Below, piece by piece: positions 47,639 through 58,401 of a DNA stretch of 64,000 nt. This DNA is from Narthecium ossifragum (taxonomy: Eukaryota > Streptophyta > Magnoliopsida > Dioscoreales > Nartheciaceae). The translations under genes were made by a program, and so were the position numbers. The stretch is taken from positions 10,658,061-10,722,060 of the forward strand of contig OY986967.1 of NCBI GenBank assembly GCA_963920575.1. The letters run 5' to 3'. The notes below the pieces were generated by a model, which worked only from the letters and a program-made list of their open reading frames with translations, had not been told where the DNA came from and made no database searches. Numbering within the stretch: the stretch's first letter is position 1; each line of letters begins with the position of its first letter.

Positions 47639-48309
47639 CAGTAGATCACCTACTAGTTGTTTAGGCACAGCTTTATCAAGCTCCAGAACTTTTTCTCCTT
47701 TTTTTTTTCTCCATGCAATACTCAACACTAGCTAATGCTGAAATCATGGTCTAGATTAACAATAGCATGCTCATTCCTCTGGTGAGTATAATTACCACTG
47801 CACATAAAGTGTTCGTGTGTGGATCACATGATGTTATACTTTCAGATTATCACGCATACAATCAATGTATTGGTCAATCCATATGACAGCAACATGCATA
47901 ATAAGCATAAAAATTTTAGCTCATGTACAATTTCTAGTAATATAATCAATTCAACACCATTAAACTCAAAAGGTAGCATGCATAAGGTCATGTATGCCTA
48001 CACCCCCCAACCTGAAATTCACATTGTCCTCAATGTGTACTAATCATGTAAATAAGCAGAAGGGTGTTGGCTGAATTTTCATATATGACAGAAATAAAAA
48101 TAGGAAATCGAAATAAGAGCGAGGCCACCTGACAGATTAAGCAAATATCTCCTCAAGGCTCCTCATGGTGGCCGAATTTCTCAAGCAAGGCAAATGGTGG
48201 TCCAACATCCTAAGAAATAAGAAAGCAAACAAAAACAAATGAAAACAAAAGCAAGCAAACTAAAATAAACTATCCTAATCAAAAAGGGAAATGATAGATA
48301 GGAGAAAGA
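47639..48309. other. Non-coding 3' internal region of element 1
   Basis: AT-rich sequence between integrase and the duplicated module. It contains the internal polypurine tract at 48001-48012 and no env-like frame. Confidence 0.6.
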
Positions 48310-50637
48310 TCATCCCTCGTAGACAGGGTCTACGAGAGAAACGGTGTGCTCCTCAGGGTCCGCTTTCTCTGGAATCTGTTTCAAGCGTTGTCCATTAACC
48401 GTAAACAACCTTCCATCCTTTGGGTCTTCAACTTCCACAGCCCCATTCTCAAATATTCTGCTAACGGTGAAGGGGCCTGTTCAGCGTGATCTCAGCTTCC
48501 CAGGATGAAGATGCGGGCGTGCGTTATACAGATAAGCTTGCTGTCCGACTTAAAACGTCTTCCGCAAGATTTTCTTGTCATGGTAGGCCTTTGTCTTTGC
48601 CTTGAAAATCCTAGAACTCTCATAAGCATCATTCCTGAGTTCCTCTAGCTCAGACAGCTGGAGTTTCCGTTCCTGACCTGTAGCATCCAAAGTAAGATTT
48701 AATGACTTAATAGCCCAATATGCCTTATGTTCTAATTCAACTGGAAGATGGCATGGTTTTCCATAAACAAGGCGAAACGGCGACATCCCCAGGGTAGTCT
48801 TGTAGGCAGTACGATATGCCCACAACGCGTCTGATAGTCTCAAGGACCAGTCCTTTCGGTTGGGGCTCACTGTCTTCTCCAGGATTTGCTTTATCTCTCT
48901 ATTGGCTAATTCAGCTTGGCCATTCGTCTGTGGATGATAAACAGTGGAAATCTTATGTGTCACTCCATACCTACGCATCAAAGCCTCAAAAGAGCGGTTA
49001 CAAAAATGGGATCCTTGGTCACTAATAATGACCCTAGGAGTACCAAATCTAGACAAAACATGCTCTTTAAGAAACTTGATGACAGTGGAATGATCATTAT
49101 TCCTACATACAATAGCCTCCACCCACTTAGACACATATTCCACAGCCAACAATATATATAAATAGCCAAAAGAAGAAGGAAAGGGTCTCATAAAGTCTAT
49201 ACCCCAACAATCAAAAATCTCTACAGCTTGAATGGGGTTCAAAGGCATCATATGTCTCCTAGATAAAGCTCCTAGTGTTAGGCATCTATCACATGATTTG
49301 CAGAAAATATTAACATCACGAAACATAGTAGGCCAGTAAAAACCACATTGAAGAATTTTAGCAGCAGTCTTTTTCATCGAAAAATGGCCTCCACATGCAT
49401 GAGAGTGACAGAATGTAATGATGCTTTCAATTTCATAATCAGGGACACACCGGCGCATAATCTGGTCAGGACAATACTTAAACAGACAAGGATCATCCCA
49501 ATAAAATTTTTTTACCTCAACAAAGAACCTACGCTTATCCTGCGCACTCCAAAAGGAAGGGATCTCACCTGTTGCTAAGTAATTAACAATGTGCGCATAC
49601 CAGGGCAGTCTTGCAACTGAAAAGAGTTGCTCATCAGGAAAGTCATCCATGATTGGTGGCTCATCTTCCGCTACTTCCACCATCAGCCTTGATAGGTGAT
49701 CAGCGACAACGTTCTCCACGCCCTTTTTATCTTTGATAGAGATATCAAATTCCTGTAAGATTAATATCCAACGAATTAGGCGCGCTTTAGCATCCTTCTT
49801 GGTGAGAAGATACTTAAGTGCGGCATGATCAGTGAAAATAGTAATGGGAGAACCAATCAAATAAGCACGAAACTTGTCTAATGCAAAGACTATAGCCAAT
49901 AGTTCTTTCTCGGTGGTAGAATAATTCATCTGTGCATTATTCAAGGTTCGGCTAGCATAATGAATAACATGAGGTTTACCATCTTTTCGCTGTCCTAAAA
50001 CAGCTCCCACAGCCAAATCACTTGCATCACACATCAATTCAAAAGGAAGGCTCCAATCGGGTGGTTGCACAATAGGTGCGAAAGTCAATTTATCAATCAA
50101 AGCTTGAAAAGCCTTCTGACAATCAATAGTCCACTCAAAAGGGGTATCCTTTATCAACAGATTACATAAAGGACGAGCAATGGCAGAAAAATTTTGAATG
50201 AATCTCCTGTAAAAACCAGCATGCCCTAGAAAGGATCTAACATCTTTAACGGTCTTTGGCACAGGAAGATTTGAGATGAGATCGATTTTTGATCGATCTA
50301 CCTCAATGCCTTTGGAAGAGACAATATGTCCCAACACAATGCCTGAGGGCACCATGAAGTGACACTTTTCCCAATTAAGCACAAGGTTCTTCTCCTCACA
50401 CCTGCTCAAGACTCTCTTTAAGTTTTGCAAGCATGCATCAAAAGTATTACCAAATACAGTCAAGTCATCCGTATATACTTCCATACATTCCTCGATCATA
50501 TCAGCAAACATACTCATCATGCAACGCTGAAAAGTAGCAGGAGCATTACACAATCCAAATGGCATTCTACGGAAAGCATAAGTACCAAAAGGACATGTAA
50601 AAGTAGTTTTTTCCTGATCCTCTAAAGCAATCTCAAT
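48310..50637 (-). pseudogene. Element 1 pol: RT (rest), RNase H, integrase
   Basis: Continues the gag-pol frame after the stop at 50638. [22 protein letters not shown] and the catalytic box as YTDD (usual YVDD/YMDD). RNase H: Asp in [13 protein letters not shown], Glu in [14 protein letters not shown], Asp in [11 protein letters not shown]. Athila-type joint: VVADHLSRL and [14 protein letters not shown]. Integrase: HHCC finger ([14 protein letters not shown]), then D in [11 protein letters not shown] in [10 protein letters not shown] in [13 protein letters not shown]. Homology passes a TAA at 48550 (VGQQAYLYNARPHLHPGKL) and a TGA near 48491 to a natural end at 48310. No chromodomain was seen. 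All catalytic residues seem present; the nonsense codons are the main damage. Confidence 0.93.
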
Positions 50638-52992
50638 CTAATAATATCCAGAATAACCGTCGAGAAAACAATAAAAAGGATGTCCAGCTACTCTCTCTAA
50701 AATCTGATCTAGAAAAGGCAGTGGAAAATGATCCTTACGGGTGGCAGCATTCAATTTTCTATAATCCATGCACATACGCCATCCTGTCACCAATTTAGTG
50801 GGGACAAAGTCTCCACTTTCATTTTTAACAACGGTGACACCAGATTTTTTAGGCACAACCTGTGTAGGGCTCACCCATTTGCTGTCAGCAATGGGGTAGA
50901 TAATCCCTGCATCTAATAATTTCAACACTTCAGTTTTGACTACCTCTTTCATTGTAGGGTTCAACCTACGCTGAGGATCCCTGCGAGGTACAGACCCTTG
51001 TTCGAGATTAATCATATGGGAACATATCAAGGGACTAATACCTTTCAGATCTGCTATACTCCATCCAATAGCTGATTTATGCTCATTCAAAATGCTAAGT
51101 AATTGCTCACCTTGCTCTGCAGTTAATGCCGAAGAAATAATCACTGGGTATGTATCACCTGGACCAAGATAGGCGTGCTTTAAACCTTGAGGAAGCGGCT
51201 TCAGGTCCAGTTTGGGCGGCTCTATTGATGATGGTGTTGGTGGCTGTCCTCTTTCTGGCAGTTCTTCAAACTTTGGATTCCATGGACCTGCAAAGGAACA
51301 ATGTTCCAAATTTTTACACATACCATCAACATCAACATTTTCATCCAAATCTAATTCAAGAGAATTAATTTCAGATGTAGCAAACTCCTCTTCAGTGAGC
51401 AGATCAATCTGGTAAGTCTGCTGGCATTCATCATCCTCATCAGGCTGCTTAGCAACATTAAAAACATTGATTTCTAAAGTCATATTCCCAAAAGTTAACT
51501 TCATTAAGCCATTCCTGCAATTAATTATAGCATTAGCAGTAGCAAGAAGCGGTCTACCTAAGATAATGGGAATCCTAGAATCAGCAGTTACTATAGCCTG
51601 AGTATCCAAGACTAAGAAATCAACAGCATAATAAAATTTATCTATTTGAACAAGCACATCCTCAACTACTCCTCGTGGAGTTTTCGTGGATCTATCTGCC
51701 AATTGCAAAATCACAGATGTCGACTTAATCTGTCCCAAACCAAGTTGCAAGTAAACAGAATATGGCATCAAATTAACACTCGCACCAAGATCTAATAAAG
51801 CTTGTCCTACTTCATGCTCTCCAATGAAACACGATACAGTAGGACAGCCAGGATCCTTATATTTAGGAGGAATCCTGTGCTGAAGCAATGCACTAACCTG
51901 CTCTGTTAAAAATGCAGTTTTCTTTACATGATGCCGTCTCTTCATAGTGCATAAATCTTTAATCACTTTAGCATATGTAGGAATTTGCTTAATAACATGC
52001 AAAAGAGGAAGGTTTACCTTAACCTGCCAAAGATGCTCCAAAATCTCGCTGTTGGGCTCCATAGTAAATTTAGTGGATTTCAATGCCTGAGGGAAAGGGA
52101 CACGTACCTGAAAGTCACCTGGTGTAGGGCCATCTGAATGATCGGTCTCTACATGGTCCTCCTCAATTCGGTCCTCTTCTTCAATAGCAATAGGAGATTC
52201 GGTGGCCTCTTGGGAAGGGCTTTTTGTTGTTTTCCCGCTTCTTGTAGTTATGGCATTCATCTCCTTCACATTATTTTGCTCAACACTAGATACCTGCGTT
52301 TGTTGAGGTTGAGCTGGGAACTTCCCTCGTTCATGCACACTCAAAGAGTTGATCAACTTTGTGATCTGGCTCTTGATCTCTTGAATATCCTCCTTCCTTT
52401 CCTTAGATTCCTGCACAATCATAGATTTCAGTTCCTGTAAATTATCATTAAATGTAGGCCTAGGAAAACCAGATGTATTATAAGGAGGGTTAGAAAAAGG
52501 CTTATTAGGTGGCGGTTGATGATGCTCGTTGCTCTGTGGAGCGTTCGACTTCCAGCTGACGTTTGGATGCTCTCGCCATCCTGGATTATATGTCTCTGAA
52601 TAAGGAGTATACGGCCTCCTGAATCCGCCTACAGCGTTACAATGCTCGTCGTACACACCTCTCATCTCAGCATAGGTGGGGCAATCATCAATTTGGTGGT
52701 CCGCGCCTTGACAGATCGCACATGGCCCAGCCGGCCTTGTAGGTTCATTGTATGGAGAGGTTCGGGCTGCCATCATATCTTTGGTCTTTAATAGCTCCAG
52801 CTCCCTTGTTAGCCTCTCCACTTTTGCCTTGAGTGCATCCTCTTCCTGCAGCTGATAAATTCCTCCACCTTGTTGCTGCGGTGGTGGTCTGGCCCTGTTT
52901 GTACTTTCTGTTGCATTCGGTCCAGTCCATGTATGAGCTTTCTCAGCAAGCTCTGTCAAATACTCAATAGCTGCGTCAGGATCTTTTTGCAA
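50638..52992 (-). pseudogene. Element 1 gag C-terminus, protease and RT N-terminus
   Basis: 784-codon open frame resuming directly after the nested element. Order: gag C-terminus (DAAIEYLTELAEKAHTW), zinc knuckle CAICQGADHQIDDC, a linker with coiled-coil propensity (KSMIVQESKERKEDIQEIKS), aspartic protease ALLDLGASVNLMPYSVY with ILGRPLLATANAIIN, a spacer, and RT motifs (WVSPTQVVPKKSG, WRMCMDYRKLNAATRKDHFP, FYCFLDGYSGYY). A TAG at 50638-50640 follows GYSGYY, where family members have a glutamine; the pol frame continues beyond it in phase, so this is a single nonsense change. Confidence 0.93.
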
Positions 52993-53000
52993 AAATTCAC

Positions 53001-54322
53001 TGTTACGAGCGGTCTACTCGTGATCCTCTCGTAATGGGTCTCTACTGCTCCAATCGATCAGAATTGGCCTGATCGGACTTGATTGAGTCCAATTGGCTAA
53101 ATCTGGATCGAATCTGGTTCAGATCTGGCTCAGATTGGGGTAGGACTCGACTAGGTCAAGTCTGGATTGGTTGATTGGCTCTTGGAATTGAATTTGGCTC
53201 GGATTGGGCTAAGTGGCTTGAGCCAGGTCAAGTTGGCTGGATCAATTAGGAAACTTGGCTGAACCGGCCCAAGTTGGCTGAGCCAAGTTGGCTGGGCTGA
53301 ACCAGCCTGGATCCGAGGGCTGAGGCTCACCGGCGTAGGGGCGGCGGCGGCGGTCGGGATAGTGGCAGGATGGGTTGTACGACGATGGGGAAGAGATCTA
53401 CCGGCTCAGATCTGGAGGATAGGTGGCGGATCGGGCGGATCTGGGAGGTGGACGGCGGGTTTAGAGGAGGTCGGCGTCGGGGATGACGACGGGGCGCTCG
53501 ACGGGGCTTGGGACGGTCGGGATCGGGTCTAGGGATGCCAGGGAAGGGTTTTAGGAAGGTTTGGAAGTGGGATAGGGGTCGGACGCGGTTTGCCGGTGAT
53601 GGGGACGGAGATCGGGCTCGCCGGGGACGGCGCCGAAGGCGATGGAAGACGGCGGGGAAGGGATGGCCGGAGTCGTTGGAGGTAGGGGAAGAAATTGGCG
53701 ACGGGGAAGGCCGGAGAGGGCTTGACGGAGGGAAGGCCGGCGGACGCTAGGTTACGGGAGAGAAGAGAGGGAAGGAAGAAGACGGTGACGTGGCAGGTGA
53801 CGAGGAGAGAGAGTGCTGACGTGCGCTGACGTGGAGGAGAGAGAAAGTGACGGGGAGAGAGAAACACTGGTGGAGGCGGTGCCGGCTGCGGAGAAGATGA
53901 CCAGCGGGGAAGAAGATGGATCTATGGTAGATATCGGGTGGAAGCTATATTATCTCTACTCCTATGATAATTTACCAGCTACTCCTAATAATTCATAACT
54001 CTTTATTCATCATGCATACCTAATACAAACTACTAAGGTCCTTTTATAGAGACCTTGACAGAGTCCTAATCCACTAGAAAAACCCCCTTGCTTGATTAGC
54101 AAGTAATAAGGTTCCTGACTCAACTCAACTTCCTAACTCAAAGGGACTCTTAATTAATTCCTAACAATCAACTAGGACTCAATAAAAGACTAATGATAAA
54201 TACTTATTAAATACTCTAGTTTGAACTAGGGAAGTCCAAGTCAAACTAGGAAAGAGGTTGAACCAGATTGGTTCCTCTTCTGGGTTCGGATCCAGTTGGT
54301 CGAGTCGGATCGACTCGTATCA
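53001..54322 (-). repeat. 3' LTR of the non-autonomous element
   Basis: Partner of 56179-57511. TATA box on the minus strand at 54042-54048. The GC-rich central part (53320-53760) opens frames on both strands that also occur in the other LTR and are not genes. Confidence 0.93.
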
Positions 54323-54336
54323 CCCCCCCTTCCTTC
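54323..54336 (-). other. Polypurine tract of the non-autonomous element
   Basis: Minus-strand GAAGGAAGGGGGGG directly before the 3' LTR's TGATACGAG. Confidence 0.88.
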
Positions 54337-54818
54337 AAAATTGGCCTTGTCCTCAAGGCCAGAGTCAGGTCAGGTAGGATGGCTCCATGTGGCTGGACCG
54401 AATCAACTTGCTGCTGTAGTTTTGGACTCGGTGGGGAGAAACCAGGTCGATCCCATGTCGGGTCCAGTGGTAGCAGTGGCAGTGATGGATGAGCATCTGG
54501 CGGTCGATCTGACGGCTCAGGTGATGGCTCAGGTAGCTCCAGGACTATGATCTTCAATGGCTCTCCTGGATCATCCTCATCATGTCCCATTAGTAGAGTT
54601 GCCCATGACCATAGGATGGGATCTGATCTCCATGGTCTAATCAACTGTGCAGGGACTTGGCTTGAATCTGGGTCAAGCTGGCTTTGGTCCAATCTGAAGT
54701 GAAGATGGCTGGACCACGCTTCTGCTGCACTAGTCTGGGCTAGAAGTTGGTTGAACCAAGTTGAATCTTCAGCTGTGCTGAGTCGTACTCTGGTCCAAAC
54801 ATGTCTGACTTGGTTGGG

Positions 54819-56114
54819 TCAACCGGTGTCAATCTGGACTTGAATCAGTTGAGCCAAACCGGTGTTACCATCATAATCAGATCTGATCAGATTGAATATG
54901 GCATCTGAATAAGGAGGGTAGCTCCTTTGATGACTCATATCAACCTTCGGATGCTTGATCAACGGCTGAGGATGCATCTTGATCACCTGGAGTTGATCTG
55001 GATGGTCCTGATTGCTAGGGAATCTTGGATCAGGTTCAGATCGAAGATCGGAACCACTGGATCGAAGATCAGGTTGATCAAACGGCTGGATCAAGTTGCA
55101 GTCTTGATCGGATGGCTGAGAAGCTGCCGGAGCTGGATCAACGGCGAAACGAGGTCGGCGGAGTGTGGCAACGGCACAGGAAGCTTCGTAGGGACGAGGG
55201 GGTTCCATCCGTACGGTCTGATCGTCGGATTGGGCCTCGGATGCACCGGATCTGAAGGTGGCGGCGCGGTGGAGAACGTCGCCGGTGATCGGCGGTGAAG
55301 GAGGGCCCATCGGTAGCCGGGGATGGGTGGAAACGGTTCGTGAAGGTCTTGGGACCTTTCTCCGGTGGTTTGATCTTGAGATCATTCCCGGGAAGTGGCG
55401 GAGCGGAGGAGGCCGGAACAGGGGAGTTCGCCGGAATTGGACGTCGGCGATCCGGGGCTCAATCGCGGACGTGGTTGGCCACGGTGGCTTCGGGGATGGA
55501 CGCCGGTGCTTCCTCGAAGGTTGGGAGAAGAGGACGGCGTCGGAGATCGGCGTTGGGGTGGCGGCTTGGGGACGAGCCGATGGGCTCTTGTTTTGAGCCG
55601 GGACGACGATGGGTCGGCTCGGAGTTAGCCGGGCGCGGGGAAGGAGATGAGCCGCTGGCGAGCCACGGCTTGAGCCAGAGACGGGCCGAGTCCAAGGAGG
55701 GGAGAGAAAACCAGGGGAAATTCCGGAAAAATATGGAAAAATAGGGAAAATTCCGGAAAAATCAGGAGAATGTGGTAGATAGTGTTCACCCTGGTCTGGC
55801 AGAGGTTGCAACAACAGGTGCTTTGGTTCGATCTGAGAATCGGACGGTTGTTGCTCCTCGACTAGCTTCTGGATCTCTTCTCCCTTACTGATTGCTGGTG
55901 TCTCAGTCAGACTCGAAATTACAACCGGAGTCATAATCTGAGTTGACTCAGGCTCAGGTTCTGCAATCATTATCCTCGGTGCTATAGTTGACCACCTACG
56001 AGAGATCTGCTCCATATTTCTGCTTTGGCGTTCCATCAAAGTTGAAACAAGATTTACCTCGGCCTGCAGACTCTTAATTTGATGTTCCCACCACTCCTGG
56101 GATACTCCGTACAT
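54819..56114 (-). CDS. Open frame of unknown meaning in the non-autonomous element interior
   Basis: 431 codons, starting shortly after the primer site with MYGVSQEWWEHQIKSLQAEV, a short likely coiled coil (NLVSTLMERQSRNMEQIS), then Pro/Ser/Arg-rich sequence without known domains. No zinc knuckle, protease or RT motif. From about residue 110 onward the composition follows a GC-rich block shared with element 2 (55560-55775 matches 30740-30930), so much of the frame may be open by composition alone. The N-terminal 100 residues are the part most likely to be protein. It could be a gag remnant or a chance frame. Confidence 0.3.
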   Translation of the reverse strand: MYGVSQEWWEHQIKSLQAEVNLVSTLMERQSRNMEQISRRWSTIAPRIMIAEPEPESTQIMTPVVISSLTETPAISKGEEIQKLVEEQQPSDSQIEPKHLLLQPLPDQGEHYLPHSPDFSGIFPIFPYFSGISPGFLSPPWTRPVSGSSRGSPAAHLLPRARLTPSRPIVVPAQNKSPSARPQAATPTPISDAVLFSQPSRKHRRPSPKPPWPTTSAIEPRIADVQFRRTPLFRPPPLRHFPGMISRSNHRRKVPRPSRTVSTHPRLPMGPPSPPITGDVLHRAATFRSGASEAQSDDQTVRMEPPRPYEASCAVATLRRPRFAVDPAPAASQPSDQDCNLIQPFDQPDLRSSGSDLRSEPDPRFPSNQDHPDQLQVIKMHPQPLIKHPKVDMSHQRSYPPYSDAIFNLIRSDYDGNTGLAQLIQVQIDTG

Positions 56115-56163
56115 GATGGCGAAGTTTCCAGTAGGGTCTGAACCGCACAGTCGGTGGAACGGA

Positions 56164-56175
56164 GCTCTGATACCA
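56164..56175 (-). other. Primer binding site of the non-autonomous element
   Basis: Minus strand TGGTATCAGAGC, complementary to initiator-Met tRNA, three bases after the 5' LTR end. Identical to the Copia primer site at 11191-11202. Confidence 0.9.
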
Positions 56176-56178
56176 AGT

Positions 56179-57511
56179 TGTTACGAGCGGTCTACTCGTG
56201 ATCCTCTCGTAATGGGTCTCTACTGCTCCAATCGATCAGAATTGGCCTGATCGGACTTGATTGAGTCCAATTGGCTAAATCTGGATCGAATCTGGTTCAG
56301 ATCTGGCTCAGATTGGGGTAGGACTCGACTGGGTCAAGTCTGGATTGGTTGATTGGCTCTTGGAATTGAATTTGGCTCGGATTGGGCTAAGTGGCTTGAG
56401 CCAGGTCAAGTTGGCTGGATCAATTAGGAAACTTGGCTGAACCGGCCCAAGTTAGCTGAGCCAAGTTGGATGGGCTAAACCAGCCTGGATCCGAGGGCTG
56501 AGGCTCACCGGCGTAGATCGCCGGCGTAGGGGCGGCGGTCGGGATAGTGGCAGGATGGGTTGTACGACGATGGGGAAGAGATCTACCGGCTCAGATCTGG
56601 AGGATAGGTGGTGGATCGGGCGGATCTGGGAGGTGGACGGCGGGTTTAGAGGAGGCCAGCGTCGGGGACGACGACGGGGCGCTCGACGGGGCTTGGGACG
56701 GTTGGGATCGGGTCTAGGGATGCCAGGGAAGGGTTTTAGGAAGGTTTGGAAGTGGGATAGGGGTCGGACGCGGTTTGCCGGTGATGGGGACGGAGATCGG
56801 GCTCGCCGGGGACGGCGCCGAAGGCGATGGAAGACGGCGGGGAAGGGATGGCCGGAGTCGTTGGAGGTAGGGGAAGAAGTTGGCGGTCTTGGTTGGCGAC
56901 GGGGAAGGCCGGAGAGGGCTTGACGGAGGGAAGGCCGGCGGACGCTAGGTTACGGGAGAGAAGAGAGGGAAGGAAGAAGACGGTGACGTGGCAGGTGACG
57001 AGGAGAGAGAGTGCTGACGTGGAGGAGAGTGAAAGTGACGGGGAGAGAGAAACACTGGTGGAGGCGGTGCCGGCTGCGGAGAAGATGACCAGCGGGGAAG
57101 AAGATGGATCTATGGTAGATATCGGGTGGAAGCTATATTATCTCTACTCCTATGATAATTTATCAGCTACTCCTAATAATTCATAACTCTTTATTCATCA
57201 TGCATAACCTAATACAAACTACTAAGGTCCTTTTATAGAGACCTTGACAGAGTCCTAATCCACTAGAAAAACCCCCTTGCTTGATTAGCAAGTAATAAGG
57301 TTCCTGACTCAACTCAACTTCCTAACTCAAAGAGACTCTTAATTAATTCCTAACAATCAACTAGGACTCAATAAAAAACTAATGATAAATACTAATTAAA
57401 TACTCTAGTTTGAACTAGGGAAGTCCAAGTCAAACTAGGAAAGAGGTTGAACCAGATTGGTTCCTCTTCTGGGTTCGGATCCAGTTGGTCGAGTCGGATC
57501 GACTCGTATCA
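56179..57511 (-). repeat. 5' LTR of the non-autonomous element
   Basis: Minus-strand start TGATACGAGTCGATCC, TATA box at 57231-57237, end CGCTCGTAACA. It differs from the 3' LTR by a few substitutions and small indels, for example an extra GCGTAGATCGCCG stretch near 56512. Confidence 0.93.
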
Positions 57512-58219
57512 TTCACCATTACACATCATCTCAACAAATTGGCGTTCTCTAACAGTTAAACCATCATAGAAATAACTAACAAGACGCAAACTTTCATATC
57601 CATGATGAGGACATAAATTCAACATGTCTTTAAATCGTTCCCACGCCTGATACAAAGTTTCACTATCCTTCTGTGTGAAGATCGAAATCTGTCTCTTAAG
57701 TGCATTGGTTTTGTGCTGTGGGAAATACTTGTTGAAAAATATCTGTGTCATTTCAGCCCAAGATCCTATAGATCGTGGCCTCAAGGAATATAACCAACTC
57801 TTTGCTCTATCCTTCAGTGAGAAGGGAAAGAATTTAAGTCGGATCATATCTAGTGCACCTGGTTGGCCATGAAAGGTCGCTACTACTTCCTCAAACTCCC
57901 TAATATGCACATATGGATTTTCATTTTCCAACCCATGAAAGGTAGGAAGCAACTGAATCATGCCAGGTTTAAAGTCAACATGTGCAGCATTAGGTGGAAA
58001 CATGATGCATGAAGGTGTAGCAGTGCGTGTTGGATGCAAATATTCTTGCAAACTCCTAGGAGCTTGTTGTTCCTCGTGCTCAGCCATAATGAAAGTATGA
58101 TGTGAAGTTTGTGACTGTGCGTCAAAAAGATCAGCAATATATGTCTCACTATCAGAAGTTTCAGAATCACCCTCGGGGCGTCTTGCAAATCTGCCTAGTT
58201 CGTCTCTATACCGAGGCAT
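57512..58219 (-). pseudogene. Element 1 gag N-terminal part
   Basis: Athila-type capsid region: MPRYRDELGRFARRPEGDSE (start at 58219; the open frame reaches 58276 but the preceding residues look like leader), then FKPGMIQLLPTFHGLENENP, FPFSLKDRAKSWLYSLRP and FKDMLNLCPHHGYESLRLVS. The frame is cut at the TTCAC target site by the first bases of the inserted LTR, which supply a stop. Confidence 0.9.
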
Positions 58220-58378
58220 ACACCAGCAAACACACGATCCAAAAGATGTAAACCAACTAAAAAAAATCAAAACCAAAATAAAGAAATAAAGAAATAAAGA
58301 CTAAAGAAAATGAACGAAGTTACCGCTTTCGGTGGCTACAAACACTGTAATCTGAGTCTGGCGCTTTTCTGAACCGTC

Positions 58379-58396
58379 TCCCTGGCAACGGCGCCA
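58379..58396 (-). other. Primer binding site of element 1, tRNA-Asp type
   Basis: Minus strand TGGCGCCGTTGCCAGGGA, five bases inside the 5' LTR. One base differs from the site of element 2. Confidence 0.88.
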
Positions 58397-58401
58397 ATTT
58401 T

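Larger units (their letters stand above)
53001..57511 (-). mobile_element. Complete non-autonomous LTR retrotransposon of family LTR-A (LARD-like)
   Basis: 4.5 kb. 5' LTR 56179-57511 (1,333 bp) and 3' LTR 53001-54322 (1,322 bp), very similar, with ends TGATACGAG...CTCGTAACA on the minus strand. Perfect TTCAC target copies lie at 52996-53000 and 57512-57516. Primer site and polypurine tract are in place, but the 1.86 kb interior has no gag, protease, RT or integrase homology. It sits in gag of element 1 and the host frame resumes in phase after it. Replication must have relied on another element; the initiator-Met primer is Copia-like rather than that of the host Athila element. Confidence 0.94.

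Noticed and set aside
53508..53867. Gly/Arg-rich frames on both strands, repeated at 56555-57186
   Set aside because: They are the two LTRs of the non-autonomous element; duplication reflects the LTR pair, not two genes.
55258..55744. Plus-strand frames of 112-149 codons
   Set aside because: Antisense to the element in the GC-rich block; no conserved domain and overlapping open frames on the other strand.
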